The position numbers were made by a program, and so were the translations under genes. From Holacanthus passer (taxonomy: Eukaryota; Chordata; Actinopteri; Pomacanthidae): a stretch of DNA of 64,000 bases. This document shows, piece by piece, positions 41,101 through 52,589 of the stretch (position 1 is the first letter of the stretch; each line of letters opens with the position of its first letter). The DNA lies in NCBI GenBank assembly GCA_025331565.1, contig JAFREQ010000154.1:425001-489000 (forward strand). Direction: 5' to 3'. Below the pieces are notes generated by a model. It was given only the letters and a program-made list of their open reading frames with translations, made no database searches and was not told the DNA's origin.

Positions 41101-43617
41101 GTAAACAATTTCCTATTACACAGATTAGAAAATGAACAGAAAGCAAGTGCTGACTGTAGCTTGTAAGTTCTGATTGGAAGCTCAATATAATCAATCTGTC
41201 CGATAAAACAAAATTAAGTGTTGTGGATTTTCAGGTGAAGAATGTGAACATGGTACTCTGAGAGAGAATAGTGCCAGCACCCGAAACAGAAACAAGATTA
41301 GGAGGAAAACAATCAGCTTGCAGCTATAATCCAGACGAGTCAATGGCAGAACAAGCAACAGGCCAAGACAAGGCGAACGGTAAAACATGTCTTCAGACAG
41401 AATAACCAAGATGTTTCATTTTGGGTCACTGTCATGCATTGCCTTGACCTTTCACCACATTGCTATTATTCTGGCAACGCAGTGAGTTATGTGAAATGTC
41501 TTAATCAAAGTCAAAGGTCAAAGCGTTTATTGTCATGTGCACAGTTAAAAGATAAAGTTAAAAGTGTCCCTGTCCAATGAAATTCTTCCTTTGCCTTCCA
41601 CTAAGAACACCATTTGAGAGAATAAAATTTAAAAAATAGAAATTACAAAAAAAAAGAGAATAAAATCAGAATTAAAGATATGTAAAGGATATTTACTATT
41701 AATATTTGTTCATCAGTGTGTTGTCTTTACCCTTTACCCCTACTTTAGTCAAGGACAATGTTAAACTTGGATGAGCTTTGTAAAGTGTTTATTGACTAAA
41801 CTGGACCTTGTTTTTCAAAGGGTGTGTGTGGACGTCTTGATTTGAGTGCATTCAATGTTCACATTTTGGTTTTTAGTTTTACCTGAGGTAAACATTCCCA
41901 GGTTTACGTGCTGGTACAAACATGAGACTGTTGGCTGACCCACTTTAAAGGCACCTTATTTGGCCCCTTGCCTCTCCAAACCCAGAGCTCTTGGCTAACA
42001 CCAAGAGGACTTTCATGGGGGCTGAGCTGATCAAAGGTCTACAAATGTACAAATGAGAGTTATGTAACCTGGGACTTGTTTGTCTGTGTACAATGTTTTC
42101 TCCCAATGACTAAATACTCCATGCAGAGAAACTTTAGCAGGTTGTTTTTTGTGAGCAGAATAAAAACCTGTAATTAATGTAGACTAGTTTCAAGACACTG
42201 AACAACTTAGGATGCCTTTAAAGTGCAAAAACATGAATGCTATGATTTCTGCAAATGTTGAATGAAAACAAAATGTGAATGCTGATTTATCATTAGGGAT
42301 ATTATGCCAAAATTGGTAACATATAAAGGCTTAATATTCTAATGTCTGAATAAATGGGAAGTAAAACCTCACCAGGATTTTTCACATTGTGAAATCTTGC
42401 AAAATCAATGCAAAAAATGATACGTGAAAAATTTACAAAATATTTGACAATATGCAGATTTTGTTAGAATGACACGAATGAATAAAAGTGAGCATAAGCT
42501 TTACTTTCTGCCATAAGATCATGAGTGCTCTATTAATAGATAAGGATACCGAGATGATGGTGGTTATTAGAGGTGACTGACTGATCGATTAGTCCATCAA
42601 CAGAAAAATTATTGGACAGTTTAGATCATCTGTTTATCACTTATTTCCTTTTCTAAGTAAAACTGTAAACAATCAATGGTTCTAGCTTTGCAAATATTTC
42701 GGGGTTTTCTTTGTCTTCTATCATAGTAAAGTGAATATATCTGGAGTTTGGACCAATCAAGAGATTTAGACAGGCCAACTTGGGCTTTGGGAAATTGTCA
42801 TGTGCATTTTTCACTATTTCTCTTCATTGACCAAATGATTCATTGAGAATGAGGTGAAAATAATCAGTTGTTGCAGACATGATTTGGATACAGGATTTGA
42901 CACGACACCTCTGATAAAGTACCTGATATTAGCAGCAAGCTACGTTAGCGAGATACCGAGTTCATAGCATCAAGCCGAATTAAGTTTGAGGCAAACTAGT
43001 CAGACAAATCTGGTTTGTATTGATATTAGTTAGTAGTTAAATCGACTTGAGTCGGTCTGACAGGTGACACAGCGTCAGGTAGCTGGCTGTCAGTTAGCTA
43101 ATGGTCAGGTAGCTAGCTGTCAGTTAGCTAGCTGTCACGTAGCTAACGGTAAGGTAGCTAGCTGTCGGTTAGCTAGCTGTCACGTAGCTAATGGTCAGGT
43201 AGCTAGCTGTGAGTTAGCTACTTGTCAGTTAGCCAGCTGTCAGTTAGCTAGTTGTCAGTTAGCCAGCTGTCAGGAGCTAGTTGTCAGTTAGCCAGCTGTC
43301 AGGAGCTAGTTGTCAGTTAGCCAGCTGTCAGGTAGCGGTCAGTTAGCTTGCTGTCAGGTTGCTAGCTGACAGTTAGCTAGCTGTCAATTGGCTGTGTGCT
43401 GTTGACTGAATGTGGAGGCTGCTGTAATGGGCTCAGGAACTTTAAGCTGCTCACCCATGACTCGGACCAGCACCTTCCCCATCGCCCCGGCCCATCCCGA
43501 ACCAGGGTCGTAGTAAGAGTTAAAAATGGCGTCGATAATAAAGATACAGGGAACTCGCAGAGCCACATCCAGGACCGCCAAGGCCTGCTGGCCTATCCGG
43601 GCTTGGGTGGACGCCAT
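38165..43617 (-). CDS. rnf139: rnf139 (TRC8), ER-membrane RING E3 ubiquitin ligase
   Basis: Multi-pass ER ubiquitin ligase with a sterol-sensing-type membrane domain. In mammals it acts in ER-associated degradation and in control of SREBP and HMG-CoA reductase, and it is a renal tumour suppressor. Six phase-consistent coding exons: 43455-43617, 40384-41039, 40060-40207, 39856-39962, 39408-39659, 38165-38947. They give 702 residues against 664 in human. Diagnostic segments are ALRVPCIFIIDAIFNSY, NYYATSHIDFYSAYY, LKWFYYSCRYVYLLVRHMY, TWKRIRFPD, LIISGCDSTLTVLGMSAV, FVAPVLFFILALQTGLS, FIHGMTDPVLMSLSASH and HHYALNTWLFAVTAFCVEL. The RING-H2 finger is at about residues 556-597 (CAICYQEF, CHHYFHALCLRKWL, CPMCHQ), with all metal ligands present. 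The C-terminal tail is acidic and somewhat longer than in human, with an Ala/Pro-rich insert. The ATG at 43617 is the only suitable start. Confidence 0.96.
41505..41600 (+). mobile_element. SINE/LINE tail fragment in rnf139 intron 1
   Basis: Has the TTTATTGTCATGTGCACAG block, then GTCCAATGAAATTCTTCCTT and TGCC. This is a widespread teleost retroposon 3' module, seen in many fish as 'tttattgtcatatgcacag...aatgaaattcttactttgc'. Only the tail is present. Confidence 0.6.
42572..42876 (-). repeat. dispersed teleost repeat, near full length (copy 4)
   Basis: Reverse orientation. It begins GACTGACTGATCGATTAGTC, continues CATCAACAGAAAAATTATTG, and ends GAAAATAATCAGTTGTTGCA. The interior holds CTTTGTCTTCTATCATAGTA and GTCATGTGCATTTTTCACTA. 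This is the best preserved of the four copies and lies in rnf139 intron 1. Confidence 0.7.
43074..43396. repeat. 15-bp minisatellite (GTCAGTTAGCTAGCT units) in rnf139 intron 1
   Basis: About 21 tandem units of 15 bp. Variant types are GTCAGGTAGCTAGCT, GTCAGTTAGCTAGCT and GTCACGTAGCTAACG. In the right half, a 14-bp GTCAGGAGCTAGTT and a 15-bp GTCAGTTAGCCAGCT alternate as a 29-bp higher-order unit. The AGCTAGCT core is palindromic. The array ends about 60 bp from the exon 1 donor of rnf139. Confidence 0.95.
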
Positions 43618-44020
43618 GCGGCTTCAGCGGGGGGCCTACAGTCCTGGAGAGTCCCGGCTATCCATGTAACATTAAACTGGGTGAAGGTCCCGGAGCGGCC
43701 GCCCCTCGTCGTCGCTTCCTGTGGTGTTTATTTGACGGCTGGGAAGCTGCTGCCGGCCGCCATGTCCGCCCAGCTCAACCTCCTGTTGCTGCTTCTTCTC
43801 CTGCCGGATGTCGGGTCGCTCTCAGCCGGACTGTTGTCGCCAGCAGCTGTTCCTCCTCACGGTTCTCCTCAGATCCCGTCTGCTATCATGAAGAATATCA
43901 GGAAATCTCCGAATTGGCCATTTCCTCTTTCCTTTGGGAAGACGTCGTTTGTTTGTTAGTTCCGACGTAAAGTGACGTGTCAGAGCGTCAGAGGGTGTGG
44001 CGGCTGACGTAACAAGTTTG
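43618..44020 (-). promoter_or_regulatory. rnf139: rnf139 promoter with several ACGT-core (CRE/UPRE-like) sites
   Basis: GC-rich region directly upstream of the ATG, including a GCCGCCATG-type word near 43760. Four ACGT cores cluster at GACGTC (43941-43946), CCGACGTAA (about 43962-43970), TGACGTGT (43973-43980) and TGACGTAA (44005-44012). Such cores are bound by CREB/ATF factors, and TGACGTG is the UPRE core read by ATF6/XBP1. Function is inferred only. Confidence 0.45.
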
Positions 44021-44562
44021 ACAGACGTTTACATTTTTGACAAACTTTAAAATTGTATAAAACTAATTTAAAATAATACAGATAAATCTTATGATGGCAA
44101 TTATTTTAAAATTTTATCTGCTATTGTGTCGTTCTGTTGTTTTCTTTTTTTCTTTCCATCTCTATTGTTTAACACTTTCCTTAAACAATAAAATGACAAA
44201 ATGGTTAATAAAGTTTTGGCAAAAATCGCTTTACAAACGGACATAAATGTGCTGTATCATATCTGTGATTCAATATTCAACATCATATACCTCTACACAC
44301 TCAGGTTTTTAAAATGCAAATGTTAATTTTCTCTTTCAAAAAGTTCAACCATGTTCAAGTATTTGTTAAGTTATGCGTGATACGTTATCATGATGCACAG
44401 ATAGGCTTATGTTAAAAAAAGTAGTTGAGAAATTGCATGTTATGTTCAAAAAGTGAGACCTTATAGTTAGGGCTTAAATTTTGTGACCAGTCATAACCAA
44501 ACCCGAAGGAGCTTAATTTACAGGAATGTGACACAGAAAAAAAAACTCGTGAAAACCTCATT

Positions 44563-44568
44563 TTTATT
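44563..44568 (-). terminator. tatdn1: tatdn1 polyadenylation signal
   Basis: AATAAA on the minus strand, 130 bp past the tatdn1 stop codon. Confidence 0.55.
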
Positions 44569-44697
44569 TCTGAAGAAGGCAGATCGGAGGCTGTTTTTAC
44601 CATTCAAACAGACAGACACACACACACACATAGAATCATTCATGATCATCAGAAGAATAAGGCCATATCAGTCGCTCTCATGAAGGTTTAATCATCA

Positions 44698-47600
44698 TCA
44701 GCTGGAGCTGAAGAAGACTTTGATGGTGTTGTTGTAGATGGTGTTGGCCAGCTGCAGTGGGTCCTCCTCCCTCGCTGCTGCCATCACCTCTAGAACTTGT
44801 CTGGGAGACACAAATTGAGAAATCTATAAGTTAGTTATTACAACTCACATACTTGATGGGTTGAAGAACTTGCTGACGTTGATGCTGGTTTGGAAACTGT
44901 TCTACAAAGAATCTACTCTCTGCCTTCACCCTGACGTTACTCACACGATGTGACACGGCTCATTCCTGTCCTTCAGACAGTGACCCGCCTCCCATTTCTT
45001 CTTCGTGGGAAATGCAGTTTGAACATATTTGGAGCCTGCGTGAGTGTTCTTCACACCACACCATGGAGCATCTGGGAATAAGCAGGAAGGTATTAATGGC
45101 TTTATGTGTTTAACAACAAGTTAATTTTATTGTCAATTCTTTTCTTTTAGCATTCAGTGGCCACATTTTGTCAAATACCTTCATTATTGTAATAAACTGG
45201 CTGCAACTCACCGGTTTCTATCATGAGTCTCTCAGAGGGGACAGACTTCATAGCTTCGATATTGGCTTCTGTTTTCAAGGAACTGAAATATAGAAATAAC
45301 AATACACACAGTTTAAGTTGCAGTCTTGTTCAAATGTACCTCTAAATAATGAAATGGTCTCTCACCTGTTTAAAACTACAGAGGATGTGTGAACCACAGA
45401 GCTACTGCACAACTCCATTATACGAAGAGATTACGGAAGAAAACTGACCTGATGTTTAGGTATTAGTCTGTGTATTTTGGGAATTAAACTATTTGATTTA
45501 AATATTTAAGGTACGGTCACATTAGCCTTCCAGATGTAAAGTTTTAACACATGAAGAGATGTAAGCCTTCACAAAGCATCTCACCATCCATTTATTCCAA
45601 TATAGAGGTCCAGGTCAATGAGGGCAGCAGCATCCTCTGCTGACCCATCAAATGAGTGGACCTGAAGAGAAAATTAAAGGTAATGAGCTGGATCCTGATC
45701 TGATTTCCCATCTCCAACTCCAGTGCATTCATTTCTGTGTCTTTATGCTGTAGATTACCAAAACAATTTCATTAGCACAGCAAAGTAGCAAAGTGTGTTA
45801 CTTGTCTGTATACTTTCCATCAATCAGTTAACTTTGAAGAAGAGTATTCTTTAGAGTAGGATAAAAACACATGTCCTCACCACTCCTCCCACACATCGCT
45901 CTCGGTTTCTCTTCATAATATCTGCCAAAACAGACACAAATAGTAACGTAGTCCCAAGTGTCATGAACCAGACCAGGTCTTGGGCACATAAACCCACCGA
46001 TGAAGTCCTGATGGGAGTTTCTGCAGTGGAGGAACATGGGCAGCTTGGTCTCCTCTGCCAGGTCAAACTGCTTCTCAAAGTATCTGTTCCAGACCAGAAA
46101 GAGCAAAGAGAGGCAGAGAAAATGAAGAGTGGATCCTGCTGGTCTGACAAAACAAAACTGAACGTGTCACTGTGACTTTTGGGAACATCTAATGGGCATT
46201 TTTTATAACTTTTATGATTAATGTGCATCTGAGATTAAAAATACAAGTAAAGACACAAAAAACTGCAATCGGGTCCACCAGGGTCCACACACCCAACACG
46301 ACATTCTGAGGAGTCTGAGGCTGCTCAACAGAGGAGCTAATGTGTATTAAACCAGTGTTACACTGACTCGTTTAATGCACATTTGCTTCTATGCTTCAGG
46401 AGCCTCAGACGCATCAGAACATGTGCTACCTGGTCAAATAGTGTCTGATTAAACTTCTCACAGCTCAGTGACACACACAACCGGTGATTAGCATCATAGG
46501 TAGCAGGAAGTGACTTCTAAAGGGTCAAAAGTAAATTCAGTGCAGCTTTCAATGCTCAGTAGAGACAAATAAACTTACTTGAGTTGAGTTTCTTTTGGGC
46601 AAAATTCCAACCTGTCAAAATCTAGCAACAAGGAAACAAGAAAAAAAAAAGACGATTATTAAAATAACAACATATCACTACACAGTGGAAACACTTCTCC
46701 TTAGGGCTACAAATCCACACTCAAGACACTCAACCACATCTATATACTTATATTATGCAATTTTATATTTTACATATACATTTACACTGATATTAAAGTT
46801 TGTATTGTATCACTCTTACACTTACATATAAATACAACATTGCATGACATTTTACATTAAATAAAATAGATGCAATATATACATATATATAATAAGTCAT
46901 GTGTGATCCTCTTTGAGACAGTGCTGCACTTTTAGTTTAAGGTGCAACATTAGTTGGGGGAACTGTATGTATATTGCCTTTAAACTTTGACTTGAATTGA
47001 TCTTGTATTATTTTATTATTAGTAGACGTATTAGTTAATTTTTAGTATAACTTCTTATTTATTTATTACTTTTTCTCGATTTTAATTTTATTGCAACCTG
47101 TTTAACAGTACACACCTAGTCCACACTCTCCGATGGCCACCACCTTTCCTCTGTGTGCTGTTACCAGCTCCCTCAGTCCTGAGAAGTACTGGGATTCTCC
47201 ATTCTGTTCAAACTCACTGCAGCGGGTTGGATGGCAGCCGACCGTGCAGGTGAACTCATCTGTAATAAAGTAGGGAGCTTGTTCAATATGAAGTTAAAAA
47301 GGTCCTGCAAAGAGGAAACCATCAGGCAGATTTGTCTGATTCTGATCATGAAAACCATCTCTTTTTTCAGGTATGTTCTAATTATGAACCTAAATTCACA
47401 TTTAGGTCTTACCCCAGGCTCTGCAGCACAATCCTAGAAACACTGAAAATCAACAAAAAAACCCATTTGGTCGAACTTTGTTCTACAATATGTGTTTGTC
47501 ATTGTTATCATTACCTCTGGTCTCAGCTAGTTTAAGGGCCTCCTTGCTGTCTTCAAGGCTTCCTCCTGTGATCATGAACTGTAACAAAGCAATAGGTATT

Positions 47601-48791
47601 ACATTACTTGGATGTAATGTCATTATTTTTACAGGTATTTGGCCATAAACTAAAGTATTGGACAAATTATAATTTTGACCTGATAATGGTGCTAGACGTA
47701 AAATCAGAGGATCACCAAAGCTATCACAAACCATCCTGAAGGAACATGAATGTCTGAACAGAACCAAATTTCATTGCTATCTGTCTAATGGAGACATAGC
47801 TCACCTTTTCAACCCCGGTTTTTAAAGCTCTGTCGATGATCTGATTGAAGTCATCTGTCAAAAAATCATAACTGGTCTCAGATGAACTTTGTCTCACCAG
47901 CTGACACGTCAAACAACAACAACAAATAAACTGCTCACCGTCATGTTTCTGCTTCCCTCTGTAGACGCCTCTGAACATGGGATCTGTCAGGTTCACACCG
48001 ATATCTGGGGAGGGAGAAGCTGGAATCTATCAACACTGCAAGATGTCACCAAACATTTGCTTATGATTCATTGCTGATGTGCTGGAACCAATGACATCTT
48101 CTCTTGTGAGACAGTACTGGGACACTGGCACCAACGTCCTGCTGGGATCTTCTCTTCAGCATTATTGAATAACATATGCTTTCATTAGGTTTGCTGTCAT
48201 CTTCTCTCATTTCTCCACTAATAGAGAAAAATATTCCACTTCCAGAACATTGAGGCAAATGTTTGACCTTTTGCCTTCATAAATAACTCCAATTACAAGT
48301 ATTGGTGTTTGCAGTGAGAATATTATCGATTTTTTCACAGCATTTTGTTGTAACTATGTGAAACTGAAAGCATTGTAGAAGCATATTAACTAAAATCTTA
48401 ACCCTGCAGAGGCCACAGGTTTAGCTAAGGCTCAAACTCCCTGTGGGGGTTCACGTGGACTCACAGACAGGATCCAGGGTTTGATTCTCAGAGGCTTTAC
48501 CATCACCTTCATGGCTTGGATTCTTCACTTTAATGCCAACATAACAGATGCTGCTGATAGTAGTAGTAGCAGCGATGAACAGCTGCAAACCAAAAACCAA
48601 CCACCTGACATCCCCCTGCAAAGCTGCAGAGCTCTGCTGTGTTGTCATCCTTCGCAGGGCTAACTCACAGCTAACACATGCTAACTGTCCACAGGCGCGT
48701 CTGCTCAATCAGTGACCCTCTTCTACCTTATCACCGTATCAGTCTCGCCATCAAACACAGGTGTCTTACCAATGAATTTGAGCTGAGCCAT
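44698..48791 (-). CDS. tatdn1: tatdn1, TatD-type metal-dependent DNase
   Basis: Divalent-metal-dependent deoxyribonuclease of the TatD amidohydrolase family, nuclear/cytoplasmic; linked in fish to chromosome segregation and eye development. Twelve coding exons with consistent phases: 48770-48791, 47939-48004, 47805-47854, 47515-47578, 47116-47259, 46579-46621, 45998-46083, 45881-45921, 45585-45661, 45212-45282, 44945-45071, 44698-44800. They give 297 residues, as in human. The protein starts MAQLKFIDIGVNLTDPMF; MITGGS and VGCHPTRC follow. The metal ligands fall at E112 (GECGLD), H149 (MFLHCRNSH), H174 (VHSFDG) and D222 (ETDAPWCGVK). It ends NNTIKVFFSSS. Exon 1 codes for only seven residues plus one base, and exons of 41 and 43 bp occur. 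It is transcribed divergently from ndufb9. Confidence 0.96.
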
Positions 48792-49123
48792 GTTTGTACG
48801 AGCAACACTTCTGCACAGATCCACACATGCAGCTCTCAGCGATCCCATAATGCACCGATACCGTAATTACTGTAGCAGAGAGGAGACACGTCACTGAAAT
48901 GACTGGCTGTTGACTGGTTTTCCCGTTTTATCTAAAGTGAGACAAACGTGGAGACAATTAGTTTTTAGTTAATCAACAATATTAACAACTGTAATTCAAT
49001 CCTGACTTGAAACGCGACAAAAAGGCAAAAAAAGTCTTTGCGCATTCTATAAAGCCTTTACGGTCACACAAGTCCCAGAATCCTCCGCGCGGCTCGGAGA
49101 GAAGGTGACAGGGGACGGTGAAA
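48792..49123. promoter_or_regulatory. bidirectional promoter between tatdn1 and ndufb9
   Basis: Only 332 bp separate the two ATG codons, in head-to-head orientation as in human. AGTCCCAGAATCCTCCGCG at about 49071-49089 resembles the ZNF143/SBS element common in divergent promoters. The AAAATGGCTGC word over the ndufb9 start resembles a YY1 site. I saw no TATA box in a useful position. Confidence 0.6.
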
Positions 49124-51473
49124 ATGGCTGCTGCCTTTCTTACTCACCAGCAGAAGGTGCTGCGGCTGTACAAGAAATCACTGAGACACCTCGAGTCGTG
49201 GTGCATCTTTAGGTAAGAGGAGCCGTCTGCGTTTAAGCTCCGCGGCGAATGGTGAAAAATACGGAATAAAGTGAAAACTGTGCCGCCAAGCTAACGGCTA
49301 AGCTAACTGCTAACCGCTGCTAGCCAGGTCACTCATTCCTCAAGTCTGTCAGATCAAAATATTTATCCTCAGCTCAACCACTCAAGTCAAGCAAGAATAT
49401 ACTCCTGATGTTGTCCTGTTGTCAACATGGTGATCTGAGATTAGTTAATTTACACTACATACATCCAGCTAGTTAGATAAATATTTAAACTTGACTCTGT
49501 CTCTCAACAGACGGTTTGATAATGTGAATGAACATAGTTAGAAATCCTCACACGTTATGGAGTTAAAAGGTTAGAAATGTGCGCCTTTACGAGCAGCTGT
49601 CATGTGCTCAGCACTTCAAACACTGAGCTGTTAAAGTTTACTTCAAACAGCAGTCATCAGGTTTAACAGGATGAAAATGAGTTCAAGTGAAGCTTCAACT
49701 CTGTTTTAAATGATCAACTGAATGATTTGCAGTTGTTGCTGGTCAGTAGAATTCAAAGACATCTTGAGCTCAGGTATGACACGTGGGGATTTGTTCATGA
49801 TAGTTTACATTTTATATACGTATTTAAAGCATCTGTTTCTTATACAGTTAGTTAAGATTTAATACAGTAATTCACTCTGCATGTGATCAATATACAACTT
49901 ATAATGTCTGAGAAAGGAACACATGGTAAACAACCACATACAGGAGACCGCTCACCAAGACTTGGACAGACAAACTCCATTAGACCCTGGTCCATACCCC
50001 ACTATTTATATTTTAGAGTTTCATGACCCAATAAAAAGTATTAAATTAGATTAACAAACTTTGTAGTGTTTTTAAACTAACAACAGTTTATATTTTTATA
50101 TGATAAACATGGGTTTTCTGTGACAGGATAAATTCTTGTTACTTACCTGCAGACTGTTTTATCCAGTGTTTTACTATTTTAAATATTGTTATTGGATCAA
50201 AAAATGCTGTTTATCTAAAATTAATCTCCAGAACTTGCATATGATTTATGAAGATCAAGAAGAATTCCACTTTGTGCCTGTCAAACATCTCAGTGTTAGA
50301 GTGAACCAAAATCATCAGTTGTTCAGAAGAATATGGGCACGTCTTACTGTTTTCTGATACCTTGTAGACAAAGTGATTCATCACTAATGAAAATGAGCTG
50401 CAGTCCTTCTGTTTATAGATGCATACAAATAAATATGTGCATAATGTTTATGTGAGATTTTAATGATTATATCGTATCAATTTTTTAATTCTCTCTCTCA
50501 GTACTGTCAAGAGTATGATTTAAGATATTTATCTGTTGCGGTGTTTTCCTGCTATAGAGACAAATACCGGTTCTACGCCTGCATGCTGCGGGCTCGCTTT
50601 GATGAGAACAAGAATGAGAAGGACATGATGAAGGCCACCATGATGCTGAAGGCAGGAGAGGAGGAGTTCTGGGCCAACCAACATCCCCAGCCCTACATCT
50701 TCCCCGACTCTCCTGGAGGGACCTCCTACGAGAGATATGAGTGCTACAAGGTGAGGCAGGGCTTCATTTGATTTATCTGGAGTTTTTGCAGTTTGTGGCC
50801 CAGAAAGATTTAAGAACAAAATTATTTGAATTTAGTTGTCTGAGACTGTTATATGAATTTTTTTGTAATGAAAAACATGCTGTGAAATTCCTGACAGTTG
50901 TGTTGTTACATGATGAAAGTCTTGATCACTGTTGTGTTCCTGTAGGTCCCAGAGTGGCTGCTGGACCACTGGCACCCCTCAGAGAAGGCCATGTACCCTG
51001 ACTACTTCTCCAAGAGGGAGCAGTGGAAGAAACTGAGAATGCAGAGCTGGGACAAAGAGGTGGGCTGTTCAGCATCCTGCGTCTGCTGTGTTTTACATAC
51101 CATCAGTGCACGTCACCTCGTCATTGTTCTATATTAAAGTATTCTCCACATGTGACAAGGCTCCCCACTCATCTTTCTAACATATACCTGTGTTAATTAA
51201 TATCTTTGGGTTTTGGACCGTTGATCAGACAAAATGAACAACTTAGAGACTTTGGTGCTGAGAAATTCTGATGGAACCTTCGAAATAATTGTTAGTTACA
51301 GCCTTTGTTGTAAACCCTTGTCCTCCCCTGTCTGGTTCCAGGTTGCCCAGCTGGAGGCTGAGACTCCGGCCGAGGGCCCCAAGACCGAAGCCCTCCCTCC
51401 TGCCCGCAAGGAGGGTGACCTCCCCCCTCTGTGGTGGCAATACGTCACCCGCCCCAGAGAGCGCCCCACATAA
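49124..51473 (+). CDS. ndufb9: ndufb9, NADH dehydrogenase 1 beta subcomplex subunit 9 (B22, LYR family)
   Basis: Accessory subunit of the membrane arm of mitochondrial complex I; it belongs to the LYR family, which binds acyl carrier protein NDUFAB1. Four coding exons: 49124-49212, 50558-50750, 50946-51059, 51342-51473. They total 175 residues (human 179). The N-terminus MAAAFLTHQQKVLRLYKKSL carries the LYK form of the LYR motif at residues 15-17. Further matches are YACMLRARFDENKNEKD, EEFWANQHPQPYIFPDSPGG, TSYERYECYKVPEWL, HPSEKAMYPDYFSKREQWKK and LPPARKEGDLPPLWW. No cleavable presequence is expected. The protein is close to human throughout except in the linker around residues 130-150. Confidence 0.97.
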
Positions 51474-51687
51474 ACTCTCCTAACTGCACAGTGGCGGCAT
51501 GAAGACTGGCTGACCTCTTATTGAACCATCTGTCTGTAAAGAATGTTTATTAGAGTCATTTCTGAGGAGGTTCACCTCTGCAGGTTTCATGACTGAGAAA
51601 ACAACTTGCCTGCATTCACAAGGATTCTTCATTCTTCGTCAGTTTAAGGAGGTTGTAGATGAATCACTTAATACCTGTAACTGTTCC

Positions 51688-51693
51688 AATAAA
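51688..51693 (+). terminator. ndufb9: ndufb9 polyadenylation signal
   Basis: AATAAA 215 bp after the ndufb9 stop codon, followed by T/GT-rich sequence (TTGTGTGTGT) that fits a downstream element. Confidence 0.75.
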
Positions 51694-52373
51694 TATATGT
51701 ATATTGAAAATTGTGTGTGTACAGTGAGACACTTACATGCTGTGAAGCCATTTTTTAACTGCACTCACTTTTAACTGTACTCAAAAGAAATTCTCTATAT
51801 CTAGATATCTACAATGTGATAAAATGTTACTGGTGAGGATTTCCCTTATCCCTGCCCAGACCTCTGCTCAGAGAACTATGCTCAGCATTACACTCGGTCG
51901 CCCGACTCCATCTGCCGATAAGAATGATAAACGTTACGCTGACAGGTGCAGCAAAGCTAACAGAGAGGAAGATTTCAGTCAAACATTCTGCACACTCCTG
52001 CACACAGTCTAATCATCTAAGACAAGTCAAATCACCTGTGTGGGTGTGCCAGGTGTATGACCTGTAAGGTGCATTCAGGCTGGTTGTTACACTTTGACAG
52101 ACTGAAAAGCAGAATAAGTCAGTAATGATTATCAGCCTGGTGTTAATTCATTAACATCCTCAGCTTTTTAATATGGACATTAAGGTTGTTGCATATTGGC
52201 TGTGAATGTAAAACAGTTGAACAGCAGCCTAATCTGGATGTTGGAGCAGTTTGACACCTTCTGTTAGTGCTGTTTCTCAAACTTTTGCTCTCGGACAGTT
52301 GAACTTTCCTTCCCTGCTGTGGGCCCATTGGTTCCAAATGAATCCTCCAATCTTTAAAAAAATTGCTAACATG
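51694..52373. other. convergent intergenic spacer, nothing recognised
   Basis: A short spacer between ndufb9 (+) and the fibrinogen-type gene (-). No coding frame or known repeat was recognised. The reverse-strand AATAAA at 52374-52379 marks the likely end of the neighbouring transcript. Confidence 0.6.
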
Positions 52374-52379
52374 TTTATT
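52374..52379 (-). terminator. polyadenylation signal of the fibrinogen-domain gene
   Basis: AATAAA on the minus strand, 211 bp past the stop at 52590. Confidence 0.55.
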
Positions 52380-52589
52380 TTTATGTTTTTTGAAAAAGGC
52401 TCAGTAATTTCTTTAAAAAGCTGGTTGCTGTAGTTTATAGGAAACATTTGTGTATTTGTTGGGGACTATTTTCAGCAGCGGATTGATACATATCTGGTGC
52501 TCTGGTGAGACTTTCCAGCAGCCTCTAGAAGCAGCTCGCAGTCATCAGAAGCTGTAGGCGGGGCTTCGGTTTGCTTCGTGACAAACACA

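Noticed and set aside
43064..43291. A repetitive peptide frame in the rnf139 minisatellite
   Set aside because: The 15-bp unit length preserves any frame that lacks a stop in one unit; there is no start context, splice link or family match.
43074..43396. CRISPR-like regular repeat
   Set aside because: The units are directly adjacent with no unique spacers, and the locus is a vertebrate intron.
43396..43959. A 187-codon plus-strand open frame over the rnf139 first exon and promoter
   Set aside because: It is antisense to a well-supported coding exon and runs through minisatellite and CpG-rich promoter sequence, which keeps frames open without coding.
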